Source of the DNA: Aldehydirespirator sp965220345
Lineage (GTDB): Bacteria; Actinomycetota; Acidimicrobiia; Acidimicrobiales; Aldehydirespiratoraceae
Length of the DNA stretch: 64,000 nt
Direction of reading: 5' to 3'
Assembly: GCA_965220345.1 (NCBI GenBank)
Contig: OZ244822.1
Coordinates: 2,480,001 to 2,544,000 of the forward strand
The position numbers and the translations under genes were made by a program. The notes beneath the pieces are model-generated. The model was not told the DNA's origin. It was given only the letters and a program-made list of their open reading frames with translations, and ran no database searches. Positions within the stretch are counted from its first letter, which is position 1. Each line of letters begins with the position of its first letter. Positions 34,740 through 45,879 of this stretch are shown here, in pieces.

Positions 34740-35726
34740 CTACAGGAGGGATTCGATAGCGGATTCGGGGGTGATTTTGCCTTGCTTTACGGCTTGCTCT
34801 AGTTCGGCTAAGCGCTGAGACTTGCCGGGTTGCGACTTGAACTGCTCAAGCAAGCGACGCTCTAACAGTCCTCTCATCTGTGCTAGTCGACCCTGAGCCC
34901 TGCGTGCATCTAACTCACCAGAAGCCTCCAACCAGCGGCGCTGCTCAACAATGTGTCCCCACATTTCGTCTAATCCTGCTCCTGTGACCGCGGAAACAGC
35001 CATCACAACCGCCCGCTTACCTTCACGCTCAGGTGTCATCATCTGCAAAGCTCGTTGAAACTCTGTTGAGGCAAGCTGCGCCGCACTCACATTGTCGCCG
35101 TCGGCTTTGTTGACCACCAGCAGATCTGCCAACTCCAGCAAACCCCGCTTCACGGCCTGCAACTCGTCACCGGCGCCCGCCAAAGCCATAACGCAAAGAC
35201 AATCAACCGAGGCGTAGACAGCAGATTCTGACTGGCCTACTCCCATAGTTTCGACCAGCACAACGTCATATCCAGCAGCCTCCAGCACGGTAATCACATG
35301 CGGCGTAGTGCTAGTGACACCACCAAGCACGCCAGCCGACGGCGACGGCCGGATAAAAGCCCTGTCATCGTTGGATAGTCCGGCCATGCGCGTCTTGTCA
35401 CCCAGAATTGATCCGCCTGTGACCATGCTCGAAGGATCCACTGCCAGCACACCAACCCGATGACCGGCGGCAGTCAGCCGTGTTCCCAAAGCGTCAATCA
35501 ATGTGGATTTGCCAGCACCCGGCACACCACTAATGCCCACACGATAAGCACCACCGGCATAAGGCAGCAGCTTCTCTAGCAGTTCATGAGCCTGCTGGCG
35601 ATCATCGGGGCGGGTTGACTCCACCAACGTGATGGCTCGGCCCACCGCTGTGCGATCACCCGACCGAACGCCAGCAAACAGCTCCTCTATTAGACCTTGC
35701 ATTAGGTCTTTAATGCTGGCTTCCAA
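34740..35726 (-). CDS. meaB: Methylmalonyl-CoA mutase-associated GTPase MeaB
   Basis: MeaB is a G3E-type GTPase that protects and loads the B12-dependent mutase encoded next door. The 328-residue protein has Walker A GVPGAGKST (about 66-74), the conserved DPSSMVTGGSILGDKTRM segment, VETMGVGQSE and NKAD for guanine recognition. A helical C-terminus follows. The first candidate start is TTG at 35726; an ATG eight codons later is possible. The mutase gene lies 86 bases upstream on the same strand. Confidence 0.93.
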   Translation of the reverse strand: MEASIKDLMQGLIEELFAGVRSGDRTAVGRAITLVESTRPDDRQQAHELLEKLLPYAGGAYRVGISGVPGAGKSTLIDALGTRLTAAGHRVGVLAVDPSSMVTGGSILGDKTRMAGLSNDDRAFIRPSPSAGVLGGVTSTTPHVITVLEAAGYDVVLVETMGVGQSESAVYASVDCLCVMALAGAGDELQAVKRGLLELADLLVVNKADGDNVSAAQLASTEFQRALQMMTPEREGKRAVVMAVSAVTGAGLDEMWGHIVEQRRWLEASGELDARRAQGRLAQMRGLLERRLLEQFKSQPGKSQRLAELEQAVKQGKITPESAIESLL

Positions 35727-35812
35727 GTTTCTTGATGCAGTTGACGGTCATATATGAGGTCAACTACGTCAAGAATCCAGTGCCTACGATTTTGGCGATC
35801 GCTCATCAGCTC

Positions 35813-38143
<2,331 letters not shown>

Positions 38144-38225
38144 GGCCCGGCTGAGTCTACCGACCCGTCTGAGCTAACTTCGGTGTTGCCTCGCTGAGTT
38201 GCTGATTAGCTAAGAAACTGGCTGC

Positions 38226-38573
38226 TCAACTGAGGAGCTGGCTGATATCGATAACCATCAGCACCGCTAGCAGCACGATGATCGCAGCGTTCAGCGCGGT
38301 GATCAGCCAGCGGTAGCGGTGTCTGCTTCGCTGAAAGCGGCGAATACTCAAAACATTGAACACGATGGCTACCGCACCGATCACAGCACCTACACCTGAA
38401 CCAACTCCAGAAGCCACACCCAACGCAGGCAACAGCCACGGAAACAGCACATAGAACAAAAAGCATCGAGTCCCCGAAACTGCCACCGAGGTGCTGAACA
38501 CCCGTTCTGCTGTGTCTTGGGCGGCACCGTCAGGCCGCTCTGGGCGAGTTCGGGGAATCGTCTCAGACGACAT
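38226..38573 (-). CDS. Small conserved membrane protein, function unknown
   Basis: This is a 115-residue protein with a charged, Pro/Arg-rich N-terminus of ~30 residues. Three hydrophobic segments follow: one around CFLFYVLFPWLLPALGVA, one at a Gly/Val-rich VGAVIGAVAIVFNVL, and one at ALNAAIIVLLAVLMVI. A basic loop with RRFQRSRHRYRW lies between the second and third. I do not recognise a family. It is immediately upstream of the mutase but has its own ATG and a gap of 82 bp. Confidence 0.6.
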   Translation of the reverse strand: MSSETIPRTRPERPDGAAQDTAERVFSTSVAVSGTRCFLFYVLFPWLLPALGVASGVGSGVGAVIGAVAIVFNVLSIRRFQRSRHRYRWLITALNAAIIVLLAVLMVIDISQLLS

Positions 38574-38700
38574 GGCCGGTCATTTCACTACTGGGGGTCT
38601 GGGTGTCGCAACGTTGAGGAGCACAGCGTCATGGTAGGGGCTTGATCAACAAGTCATATCTGAAGACTGGATCTGTTCGCGCGTCATGCCCAATTTGTGG

Positions 38701-38706
38701 TATGGT
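38701..38706 (+). promoter_or_regulatory. Candidate -10 box (TATGGT) for the poly-C surface gene
   Basis: TATGGT ends seven bases before ATG at 38714. A leaderless transcript starting at this ATG would place the 13-C run within the first ten codons. Confidence 0.4.
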
Positions 38707-38713
38707 TGTGTTT

Positions 38714-40873
38714 ATGAACTCAACGATGCCCCCCCCCCCCCGAATCTCATGGTTAGCTGACAAGGCTGCTGCTTGGCGTTGGCTGCCCGCTGCGTTGCTT
38801 GTCGCAGCGTTGATGTTTGTTGCGTTTTTTGGACTGATCACTGCTTCTTCTGCGGTTGCTCAGCAGACCTCTGAGACCTTTGTATCAACTTTTGGCCAGG
38901 GTTCTTTTGGTACTCGCAGCCAAGAGATGGCGACTGTTTTCACTACTGGGACTGATGCTTCTGCTTACACTATTACTGAAGTACGTATCCGCGTTGCTTC
39001 CGGTGATGCCCGACCGCCTGTCGTGATTCGTGAAGTCGACAGCAACAACGAGCCGGGTGAAGTAGTAGCGACTCTTAGTTACTCACAACAACTCGAACCA
39101 GCTTGCTGCACATATTTGGTTTACACTGCTCCTGCTGGTACTGTGCTTACGGGTGGAACGAAATATTTTCTGGTGGTCAATGATGGCCGCGGCAACATGT
39201 CTGGAAACCGGAGAATCAGCCTCTATAGGGAGGATAAAAACTACCGATCTGGTTGGTCAGTTAAATCTAAATCAAGCAGCTTACTAAGAAACACCGGCGG
39301 TCCCTGGGCTTCGGGGAATGATGGGCCTAGGATGAGGATTGATGGTGTTCCTGTTGGTGTGTCTGCTGGGTCTGTTGTGGCTGACGCGCCGATGTTGTGG
39401 CCTAATCGTGGTGATGTGCGTGGTTGTGTGTTGGCTGGCTGGACTGCTACTCCTGCTGGCTATTGTGGTGTTATGGCAACAAACAGCCCGGCTGTCTATA
39501 TCGAAAACGAAGACGGTGCTACTGATGTCATCGACCGTCAAGTCATACATGTGCCCTGCGGCAAAACCGCAACATTACGGATCCGAACCCTGAACTGGCA
39601 ATTCGCTGGAGTCTCTAACCCGTCAGTGCAAATAGTCGCTATTAGAGGCAATCATTGGCTATCAACCGGACCTCAACACGCTGATCGTAGATCAAACATA
39701 CCCTATATTTTGGCAAGCGACGGCACCACCAAACTATATCTCAACGGTAACAACGGGCTACCCATCCCGGTCGCGTCTCATAATGGTGAACAAGTCACCG
39801 AAATCACATTCCAGACCGACCGTAGCACACGAACCGAATTCGGGTTCCAGCTGTTAGCAAGCCCCAACCCCAACCAAAACTACACAATGCTAGGCGGTAT
39901 CAGGTACTTCAGCGAGCCTCGTCGAGGTCAGTATGGGGAACTATTAGCTCATTTTGGTCCGATCATCATAGTCAAAATCAAGAACCCTTCCCAAGACTGC
40001 CCAACCGCACTAAACTCACCGTCACAACACTCGCCGTCACAACCCGCAGCACAAGACGCAGTAGCAACAAGCGAAAACTCACCCAAAAACAATCCTTACG
40101 CGGATCTGATCGCCGCAGTACGCGGCTACGCGGCAGAAACTCAAAACGGAAAAGCGCATGTAGATCGCTGGCTGCGAGTGCTCGCAGCGCTAGGCATCAA
40201 CAACGGCTACAAACCCATGACCGCCACAGAAGCCCAAAATCATGCCAACACCTACTGGGCCACACGCTGGAACCCAGTAGTAGAAGCACTCACCCAACTC
40301 GAAACCCAACCAGAAATAAAACCACTAGTTGAACCAGAACCCGAAGAAGTAGAACCGGTAGCTGAACAAGAACCCGAGCCAGAACCGGTTGTTGAGGAAC
40401 CGGTACCGGTTGTGCAGATCGCGCCTACCAGCCAAGACCTAATCAACACCGTCAAAAGCTACTATAACCACAACAAAAACAACAAGGCACGTAACTATGG
40501 TTCCAACTGGAAACGGGTACTAATCGCTTTCGGAGCAGAAATCGATCCCCAATACGCGCCCTACACTATCGCAGAAGCCAAAAACTCAGAAACCATATGG
40601 GCGCAAGGCTGGACACCTGTGCGCAAAGAACTCCAACGGCTAAACACACCCACCCAATGCGTCACCACAACCCTACGAGCCAACATCCAAACCTACATTA
40701 GTGAAACACACTACGGTCAAGAACATATCGACAGATGGCAAAAGGTGCTCAACACACTCAACAACACAACCCCATCAATAACCCAGCAACAAGCAGAAAC
40801 CCACAGAAACAACTACAAACCCGAACGCTGGACACCCATAATATCAGCACTAAAATGCCTAAACGCAAACTAA
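38714..40873 (+). CDS. Secreted surface protein with poly-C tract and three C-terminal helical repeats
   Basis: This is a 719-residue protein. The 13-C run encodes Pro residues immediately before the signal peptide (hydrophobic stretch from about residue 25 to a cleavage near AVAQQ). The N-terminal ~170 residues resemble a choice-of-anchor R domain, a beta sandwich with YTAPAGTVLTGGTKYFLVV. The C-terminal half has three related ~65-residue units, each with a DRW or NW motif, a RVL/KVL pair, an EAQ-like helix and RWxP/GWTP. A Glu/Pro linker lies between the first two. ATG at 38714 fits a -10 box seven bases upstream; the frame opens further upstream. No enzyme motif was seen. It is probably an adhesin-like or envelope protein. 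Confidence 0.75.
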   Translation: MNSTMPPPPRISWLADKAAAWRWLPAALLVAALMFVAFFGLITASSAVAQQTSETFVSTFGQGSFGTRSQEMATVFTTGTDASAYTITEVRIRVASGDARPPVVIREVDSNNEPGEVVATLSYSQQLEPACCTYLVYTAPAGTVLTGGTKYFLVVNDGRGNMSGNRRISLYREDKNYRSGWSVKSKSSSLLRNTGGPWASGNDGPRMRIDGVPVGVSAGSVVADAPMLWPNRGDVRGCVLAGWTATPAGYCGVMATNSPAVYIENEDGATDVIDRQVIHVPCGKTATLRIRTLNWQFAGVSNPSVQIVAIRGNHWLSTGPQHADRRSNIPYILASDGTTKLYLNGNNGLPIPVASHNGEQVTEITFQTDRSTRTEFGFQLLASPNPNQNYTMLGGIRYFSEPRRGQYGELLAHFGPIIIVKIKNPSQDCPTALNSPSQHSPSQPAAQDAVATSENSPKNNPYADLIAAVRGYAAETQNGKAHVDRWLRVLAALGINNGYKPMTATEAQNHANTYWATRWNPVVEALTQLETQPEIKPLVEPEPEEVEPVAEQEPEPEPVVEEPVPVVQIAPTSQDLINTVKSYYNHNKNNKARNYGSNWKRVLIAFGAEIDPQYAPYTIAEAKNSETIWAQGWTPVRKELQRLNTPTQCVTTTLRANIQTYISETHYGQEHIDRWQKVLNTLNNTTPSITQQQAETHRNNYKPERWTPIISALKCLNAN
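38729..38741 (+). repeat. 13-base C homopolymer inside the 5' coding region
   Basis: With 13 C the frame stays open into the signal peptide. With 12 C, reading ends at TAG five codons after the run. With 14 C it ends at TGA six codons after. Slipped-strand changes would therefore switch the protein off in either direction. Confidence 0.9.
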
Positions 40874-40980
40874 ACACAATCCCTCCCGAGCCCAGCCAAC
40901 CCCCGAACCCACCAGGTTCCCTCTAACAACCTATCTTCACCCGCCTAAAGAGCCTCTCCAGCAGCGGCTAGCTAAACGGG

Positions 40981-41103
40981 TTAAGATAACAGCGCTTCAA
41001 GAGCAACAAAAACCGCAGACAAATCAGACCGATCAACACGCTCAGCCGCGGCGTGAGCCAACAACGGATCACCAGGGCCAAAGTTTGCCGTTGGGCTACG
41101 CCC
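40981..41103 (-). pseudogene. C-terminal fragment of an M20-type peptidase
   Basis: The final ~40 codons of a minus-strand frame read SPTANFGPGDPLLAHAAAERVD and then a helical end. FGPGDP..AH is the C-terminal signature of DapE/ArgE-type M20 metallopeptidases. The remaining ~300 codons are absent and the sequence upstream looks random. The rest of the 434-bp gap (40874-41307) holds a promoter region for the nucleotidase and nothing else evident. Confidence 0.45.
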
Positions 41104-41307
41104 ATATGAAGACTGAGCGAAGCTGGCGTGAACGTTGCAACCGTTCGCCGCATTCCGAGAGCGGATGTCACACCCCACTAATAACGTCTGCGCCTCAGAG
41201 TTCATGCTCTGTTCAAGCTGTTCCAGTTCATACGTTTCCCTACAATCCGACACTCCCCTGCTCTAGGCCAATAATTTTTTTCGACATCCCCATAAGGAGG
41301 CCCTCTC

Positions 41308-43281
41308 GTGGCGTTCTCGTCTTCAATCGTTAGACCCGCTTCACTGCTTGCCGCTGTTGCGCTGATGGCATCTCTGCTGTCAGCATCTACGGCTGCGGCA
41401 TTGCAAACGCCTGAAGCGACTAGCGCTGACGGTTTCACTCTCACGATCCTGCACAACAACGACGGCGAGTCAAAACTGCTCCCCGATGACGAAGCTGGCT
41501 TTCCGGGCGTGGCCCGATTCGCCACGCTGGTAAAACAGCTGCAAGCCAGCGCCACAGAAGCAGGAAACGGGGTGGTGACCCTCACTTCAGGCGACAACTT
41601 CTTAGCCTCACAGGAACTCAACATCTCATTAGAGCGTAAGGGTGCCCTCTACGACTCAATCGCGCTGAGCGGTCTCTATGACACTATGGCTCTGGGCAAC
41701 CATGACTTTGATCTGGGGCCTGAGGTAGCAGCCCGTTTCATCTCTGGTTTCGAACCAGCGGTGCCGTTCCTGTCAGCCAACGCCGATTTCTCCGGCGAGC
41801 CTGTCCTGCAAGCGCTAGTGGACGCAGGCACTCTGGCAGGCAGCACCGTCATTGAGACCGGCGGCGAGAAGATAGGAGTGATCGGTGCGGTCACTCCGCA
41901 GCTTCCCAACATCTCAACCCCGCGTAATGTTGTTATCTCCGACGTTTTGACCGCAGTGCGAGCCGAAGTTGCTTCCCTTACCGAGAGCGGCGTTAACAAG
42001 ATCATCCTAGTCAGCCACCTGCAGGGAGTATCTGAAGAAGCCGCGCTGGTTGCCGACCTTGCAGATGTTGATGTGGTGATTGCCGGTGGCGGTGACGATC
42101 TGCTGCGTAACGAAGGCGACACTTGTATGCCCGACGAGGAGCCCGCTGGTGCCTACCCGATGCTGGTGGCCGACTCAACCGGTGTGAATGTGCCGGTCAT
42201 CACAGCACCCGGCGGCTACCGCTGTATCGGTGAGTTGACCGTGACCTTCAACGGTGAAGGAAGCATCGTTAGCCACTCGGGTCGTTCCGTGGGTGTGAGC
42301 CTTGACACGATGCCGGATGCGACGATCCAGTCGAACGTGATTGAGCCTTTGGCAGCAGCCGTAGCCGAGATTGATGCTGATGTGATCGGCACCAGCGAGG
42401 TTGATCTTGACGGACGCCGTACCAGCGTGCGCACTGGATCGTCTAATCAGGGCAATCTCCATGCCGACGCTTTGAGAGCGACCGCAACCAACCTGGCTGA
42501 GGTATTCGGCACGCCAGTGCCCGACATCGCTATCCAAAACGGTGGAGGTATCCGTAACGACGCGGTGATCGAAGCCGGGTCAGTAACCACAGGCGACACT
42601 TGGGACATCGCCCCGTTCAGGAACTTCGTGGTGGTTGGCTCAGTGCCCCGCGAGACTCTCCATGTGCTGCTAGAGCAAGCCGTAGACCGCATCCCAGGTG
42701 CCGGAGGGCAGTTCCCGCAAATATCTGGGTTCACATTTACCTACGATCCTTCAGCAACAGCGCGTGAAACCGACCGTGATGGTGACTGCTCACTAGCAGG
42801 CGAAGCCGGTTCAAGGATCCGTGAAGTCTCTCTTGACGATGGCACTGTGATCGTAAGCGATGGTGCTGTGGTGCCTGGTGATCCTGTGGTGTTGGCCACG
42901 ATTGACTTCTTGGCTAACGGTGGCGACTGCTACCCGCTGGCCGGTATTGAATTCACCAAACTGGGCGTGAGCTACCAGCAGGCGCTGGCCAACTACATCA
43001 CTCAAGACTTGGGTGGCACGGTCACCGCCGCCGACTATCCAGAAGGCGGTGCGAATCGTATTGTCGCCCTAGTCGCTGAGGCAGAACCCGAGCTGGTCAC
43101 GGTTACCGTGAAGCGCGGTGACAGCCTCTGGAGGATCGCAGCCCGAAACCTCGGATCAGGCGAGCGCTGGCGCGAGATATTCGATCTCAACCGCGGGAAT
43201 GTGCAGGAGGCTGACGGGCGTAGCCTCACCAACCCTGACCTGATTCAGATCGGCTGGGTGCTGGAACTCCCAGCTAACTGA
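41308..43281 (+). CDS. Secreted 5'-nucleotidase-type metallophosphatase with C-terminal LysM domain
   Basis: This 657-residue protein has a signal peptide, a calcineurin-like N-terminal domain, a 5'-nucleotidase C-terminal domain (IQNGGGIRND substrate site) and a LysM peptidoglycan-binding domain (VKRGDSLWRIAARNLGSGERW). In the metal site, LHNNDGESKLLP replaces the usual LHTNDxHG, GNHDFD is intact, and the GHSH block reads AGGGDD. This variant is seen in some other alkaline-phosphatase-like members. It should hydrolyse nucleotides or phosphoesters in the wall for phosphate. The GTG start is fixed by AAGGAGG seven bases upstream. A clear terminator follows at 43313. Confidence 0.88.
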   Translation: MAFSSSIVRPASLLAAVALMASLLSASTAAALQTPEATSADGFTLTILHNNDGESKLLPDDEAGFPGVARFATLVKQLQASATEAGNGVVTLTSGDNFLASQELNISLERKGALYDSIALSGLYDTMALGNHDFDLGPEVAARFISGFEPAVPFLSANADFSGEPVLQALVDAGTLAGSTVIETGGEKIGVIGAVTPQLPNISTPRNVVISDVLTAVRAEVASLTESGVNKIILVSHLQGVSEEAALVADLADVDVVIAGGGDDLLRNEGDTCMPDEEPAGAYPMLVADSTGVNVPVITAPGGYRCIGELTVTFNGEGSIVSHSGRSVGVSLDTMPDATIQSNVIEPLAAAVAEIDADVIGTSEVDLDGRRTSVRTGSSNQGNLHADALRATATNLAEVFGTPVPDIAIQNGGGIRNDAVIEAGSVTTGDTWDIAPFRNFVVVGSVPRETLHVLLEQAVDRIPGAGGQFPQISGFTFTYDPSATARETDRDGDCSLAGEAGSRIREVSLDDGTVIVSDGAVVPGDPVVLATIDFLANGGDCYPLAGIEFTKLGVSYQQALANYITQDLGGTVTAADYPEGGANRIVALVAEAEPELVTVTVKRGDSLWRIAARNLGSGERWREIFDLNRGNVQEADGRSLTNPDLIQIGWVLELPAN

Positions 43282-43312
43282 CAAACCGCTTAGCGGGCAA
43301 CGATCACGAGTG

Positions 43313-43358
43313 GCTGCTACTCGCAAGTGATCCCAACTTTCGAGTAGCAGCTATTTTG
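43313..43358 (+). terminator. Intrinsic terminator after the nucleotidase gene
   Basis: An 11-bp perfect stem (GCTGCTACTCG and its complement) is followed by TATTTTGT. It separates the nucleotidase from the transporter operon. Confidence 0.75.
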
Positions 43359-43362
43359 TCAC

Positions 43363-43404
43363 CTTGACAGGAGATTAGTAAGGCTTGACAGGAGATTAGT
43401 AAGG
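43363..43404 (+). repeat. Perfect 21-bp tandem duplication in the ROK operon promoter
   Basis: CTTGACAGGAGATTAGTAAGG occurs twice head to tail. Each copy has a TTGACA and a TTAGTAA, so both a -35 element and an operator half-site are duplicated at a 21-bp (two helical turns) interval. Confidence 0.9.
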
Positions 43405-43416
43405 TAGTATTACTAA
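43385..43416 (+). promoter_or_regulatory. Promoter and inverted-repeat operator of the ABC importer operon
   Basis: TTGACA (43385-43390) is followed after 17 bases by TATTAC (43408-43413), seven bases before the ATG of the ROK regulator. The perfect inverted repeat TTAGTAA-N7-TTACTAA (43396-43416) overlaps the -10. This is the expected place for repression by the ROK protein. An extra half-site lies at 43375 in the duplicated unit. Confidence 0.65.
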
Positions 43417-43420
43417 CAAT

Positions 43421-44614
43421 ATGGCGGAAGGCTCTGGGTCTGGCTTGCTGAGGTTGCTCAACGGGCAACGAATAGTTGATGCCTTGTTTGCTGCCCACCC
43501 GACTCGCATGTCAAGGGCGGGTATAGCACGGGCTACTGGCTTGTCTAAGCCGACCGTGTCTGCTCTGGTCGCCGACTTTGAGTCGGCAGGGCTAGTGCAG
43601 GTATCCGACGAGAGCCCCAGTTCGGGGACAATCGGACGTCCTGCCGCTCTCTACGAGTTGGTGACATCCGCACGTCACTCGGTCGTAGCCGACATCGGTG
43701 CCACCAAGGTTCTTGTAGGTGTGTCGGACTTGTTCGGCGAACTAATCGCCGAGCAGGAATTCACTACTGGTCCTGATGCTCAAACCACACTCGAACACCT
43801 GACCAAAACAGCAACAGAGTTGCTGCAAGGCATAGCAGGTGGATGTCGAGCAGTGTGCGTCGGAGTGCCTGGCATCTATAGGCCCGACCGGGATCGCGTT
43901 GAGCAGTCTCTCAACTTGCCCGGTTTCGACGACTTGGCGTTGAGCGCTTGGCTTGCTGAGCGGTTCAATGCCGCCATATATATCGAGAACGATGTCAACC
44001 TGGCCGCTTTAGGAGAGTTGACCTCCATACGCGATGAACAGGTCGACGGTGATTTCGCTGCCGTCTCGGTAGGCACGGGCATCGGTATGGGAATGGTCGT
44101 CGGAGGCGATCTGTATCGCGGTGGCACTGGATCGGCAGGCGAGCTGGGCTCTCTGCTGCTTTCCCCACCTCGGTCGGGTGGGTCTGCGTTGACGCTTGAG
44201 GATGTGGCATCTGCGCCATCAATTCGCAAACGACTCGGCCGAGCCATTGAAGAAGGCCAACGCTCTAGTTTGGAAGCAAGCGCCGATGTGCCTGAGATCT
44301 TTATAGCCGCAGCAACAGGTGACGAAGCCGCCTCTTATGTTCTTGACGAGGCGGCGACCGCCATGGCATTAGCGGTTTCGCATCTTTGCTTGATAGCCGA
44401 TCCCACTCGGATCGTGTTCGGTGGCGGAGTTGGCGCAAACCCATTATTCGTGCAAGCTGTTGAGAGTCGCCTGAAAAGGCTCGTGGCAGTTCCTCCCGAA
44501 CTAACTGCCTCCACACTCGGGCGCAAAGCTGCCTTAATCGGTGCCGTGTCAATGTCGCTGAGGCTCATACACGAATCTCTGGTCGTTGAAATACTTGGAG
44601 AACAGCCCTGGTGA
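43421..44614 (+). CDS. ROK-family transcriptional repressor
   Basis: This 397-residue protein has an N-terminal winged helix (SRAGIARATGLSKPTVSALV as recognition region) and a ROK sugar-kinase-like domain: DIGATKVLVGV, GVPGIYRP, IENDVNLAALGE and VGTGIGMG. The Cys zinc cluster typical of many ROK proteins is absent; that place reads SLLLSPPRSGGSAL. ROK repressors release DNA when a sugar or phosphosugar binds. It heads an operon with four-base overlaps, and its own promoter carries the TTAGTAA inverted repeat, so autoregulation is likely. No Shine-Dalgarno was seen. Confidence 0.87.
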   Translation: MAEGSGSGLLRLLNGQRIVDALFAAHPTRMSRAGIARATGLSKPTVSALVADFESAGLVQVSDESPSSGTIGRPAALYELVTSARHSVVADIGATKVLVGVSDLFGELIAEQEFTTGPDAQTTLEHLTKTATELLQGIAGGCRAVCVGVPGIYRPDRDRVEQSLNLPGFDDLALSAWLAERFNAAIYIENDVNLAALGELTSIRDEQVDGDFAAVSVGTGIGMGMVVGGDLYRGGTGSAGELGSLLLSPPRSGGSALTLEDVASAPSIRKRLGRAIEEGQRSSLEASADVPEIFIAAATGDEAASYVLDEAATAMALAVSHLCLIADPTRIVFGGGVGANPLFVQAVESRLKRLVAVPPELTASTLGRKAALIGAVSMSLRLIHESLVVEILGEQPW

Positions 44615-45858
44615 GCTTGCCTGACCGCATAGCAGCCGCAGTCGACGACGCAGCGATTACCGAACTCGTATGTGAAGCTGTCCGCATCCCGAGCGTGACA
44701 CCTGATGAGAATGAGTTCGCTAATTGGGCAGCACGACAAATGATCGAGTCCGCCTCTTTTGACTCGGTCGAACTCTACGATTGTGAACCGGGGCGGCCCA
44801 ACGTGTGGGGCACAGTCGGAAACGGATCGGGTCAGTCGTTGCTTCTTACCGGACATATGGACACCGTGGCTGTTGACGACTGGGTTCAGCATTGGAAAGG
44901 AACCGATCGCGAGGATCCTTTCGGCGCTCATGTGATTGATGGAGAGATCTGGGCCCGAGGAGTCGCCGATCAGAAAGCCGGAATCTGCGCCATCATCGAA
45001 GCGTTGAGAGCGTTTCACCGGGTGGGACTGCGTCCGGCTGGACGTGTCTCGACACTGTTCGTCTGCGATGAAGAATCAGGCCAGCCTGGTAGTGGTGTCT
45101 CAGCCGGGATGCGAGCCGCGGTTGAGGGACTCGCTGGTCCAAAACCCGAGGCCGACTTCGCGATCTACACCGAACCGACCACCTCTGCGATCTACACCGC
45201 CCAGATGGGCTTCCTCATCGCTGACATTGTCTACACGGGAGTTTCGGCCTACTTCGGTCGCCCTGAACTAGGTGTTGATGCACTGCGGGCTGGGCACCAA
45301 CTTCTGGAACACCTCTGGGATCATTCCGACGCTCTGCGAGCATCTGTGCCAGCGCATGACCTACTGGGCGAAGCCTTCCTGCTGGTTACATCAGTCACTT
45401 CGGGAGGCAACATTGCGGTGCCGGGACGTTTCGAGTTGTCACTAATCCGCAAGATCCTCCCAGGCGAGAGCCTTGATGCAGCCGCTGAAAGCATTCGCTT
45501 GACTGCCAGCGATGTCGCTGTCGAACACAGCGTGGAATGCGAAGTGAACTTCAGCGCACCGCGTGATCATCGTTTCGGTGGCACCCCCGACGAGATCGCC
45601 GCTGAGCATCCTGGCGTGGCTGCTCTGTCCAGCTCTATCAAATCCGTTACAGGCGAGCCGGCGCGCATTGAGGGTGCTCCCTACTGGTCGGAGAAACCGT
45701 TCCTGCGTGAACTAGGAATCGGCGGCGTGTATTTTGCGCCCGGCGACATCTCCAACTGCCACACCCCTTTCGAGCGCCTCGCTATTGACGAGCTAGTGAC
45801 CGCCACCCGCACTTTGGCGCATTTCATAGCGCAATGGTGCGGTGCCGAAGATCTATAA
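44611..45858 (+). CDS. M20-family metallopeptidase / deacylase
   Basis: This 415-residue zinc hydrolase shows LLTGHMDTV (His/Asp ligands), RGVADQKAGI (Asp bridging), DEESGQPGSG (catalytic Glu pair) and a C-terminal FAPGDISNCHTPFERL with the final His. M20 enzymes remove acyl or amino-acid groups from small molecules such as N-acetyl-amino acids or DAP precursors. It overlaps the ROK regulator by four bases and precedes the binding-protein gene by 21 bp, so it belongs to the importer operon. It probably processes the imported compound; the substrate is unknown. Confidence 0.88.
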   Translation: MSLPDRIAAAVDDAAITELVCEAVRIPSVTPDENEFANWAARQMIESASFDSVELYDCEPGRPNVWGTVGNGSGQSLLLTGHMDTVAVDDWVQHWKGTDREDPFGAHVIDGEIWARGVADQKAGICAIIEALRAFHRVGLRPAGRVSTLFVCDEESGQPGSGVSAGMRAAVEGLAGPKPEADFAIYTEPTTSAIYTAQMGFLIADIVYTGVSAYFGRPELGVDALRAGHQLLEHLWDHSDALRASVPAHDLLGEAFLLVTSVTSGGNIAVPGRFELSLIRKILPGESLDAAAESIRLTASDVAVEHSVECEVNFSAPRDHRFGGTPDEIAAEHPGVAALSSSIKSVTGEPARIEGAPYWSEKPFLRELGIGGVYFAPGDISNCHTPFERLAIDELVTATRTLAHFIAQWCGAEDL

Positions 45859-45879
45859 ACCGGACCCATTGGAGGGGCC

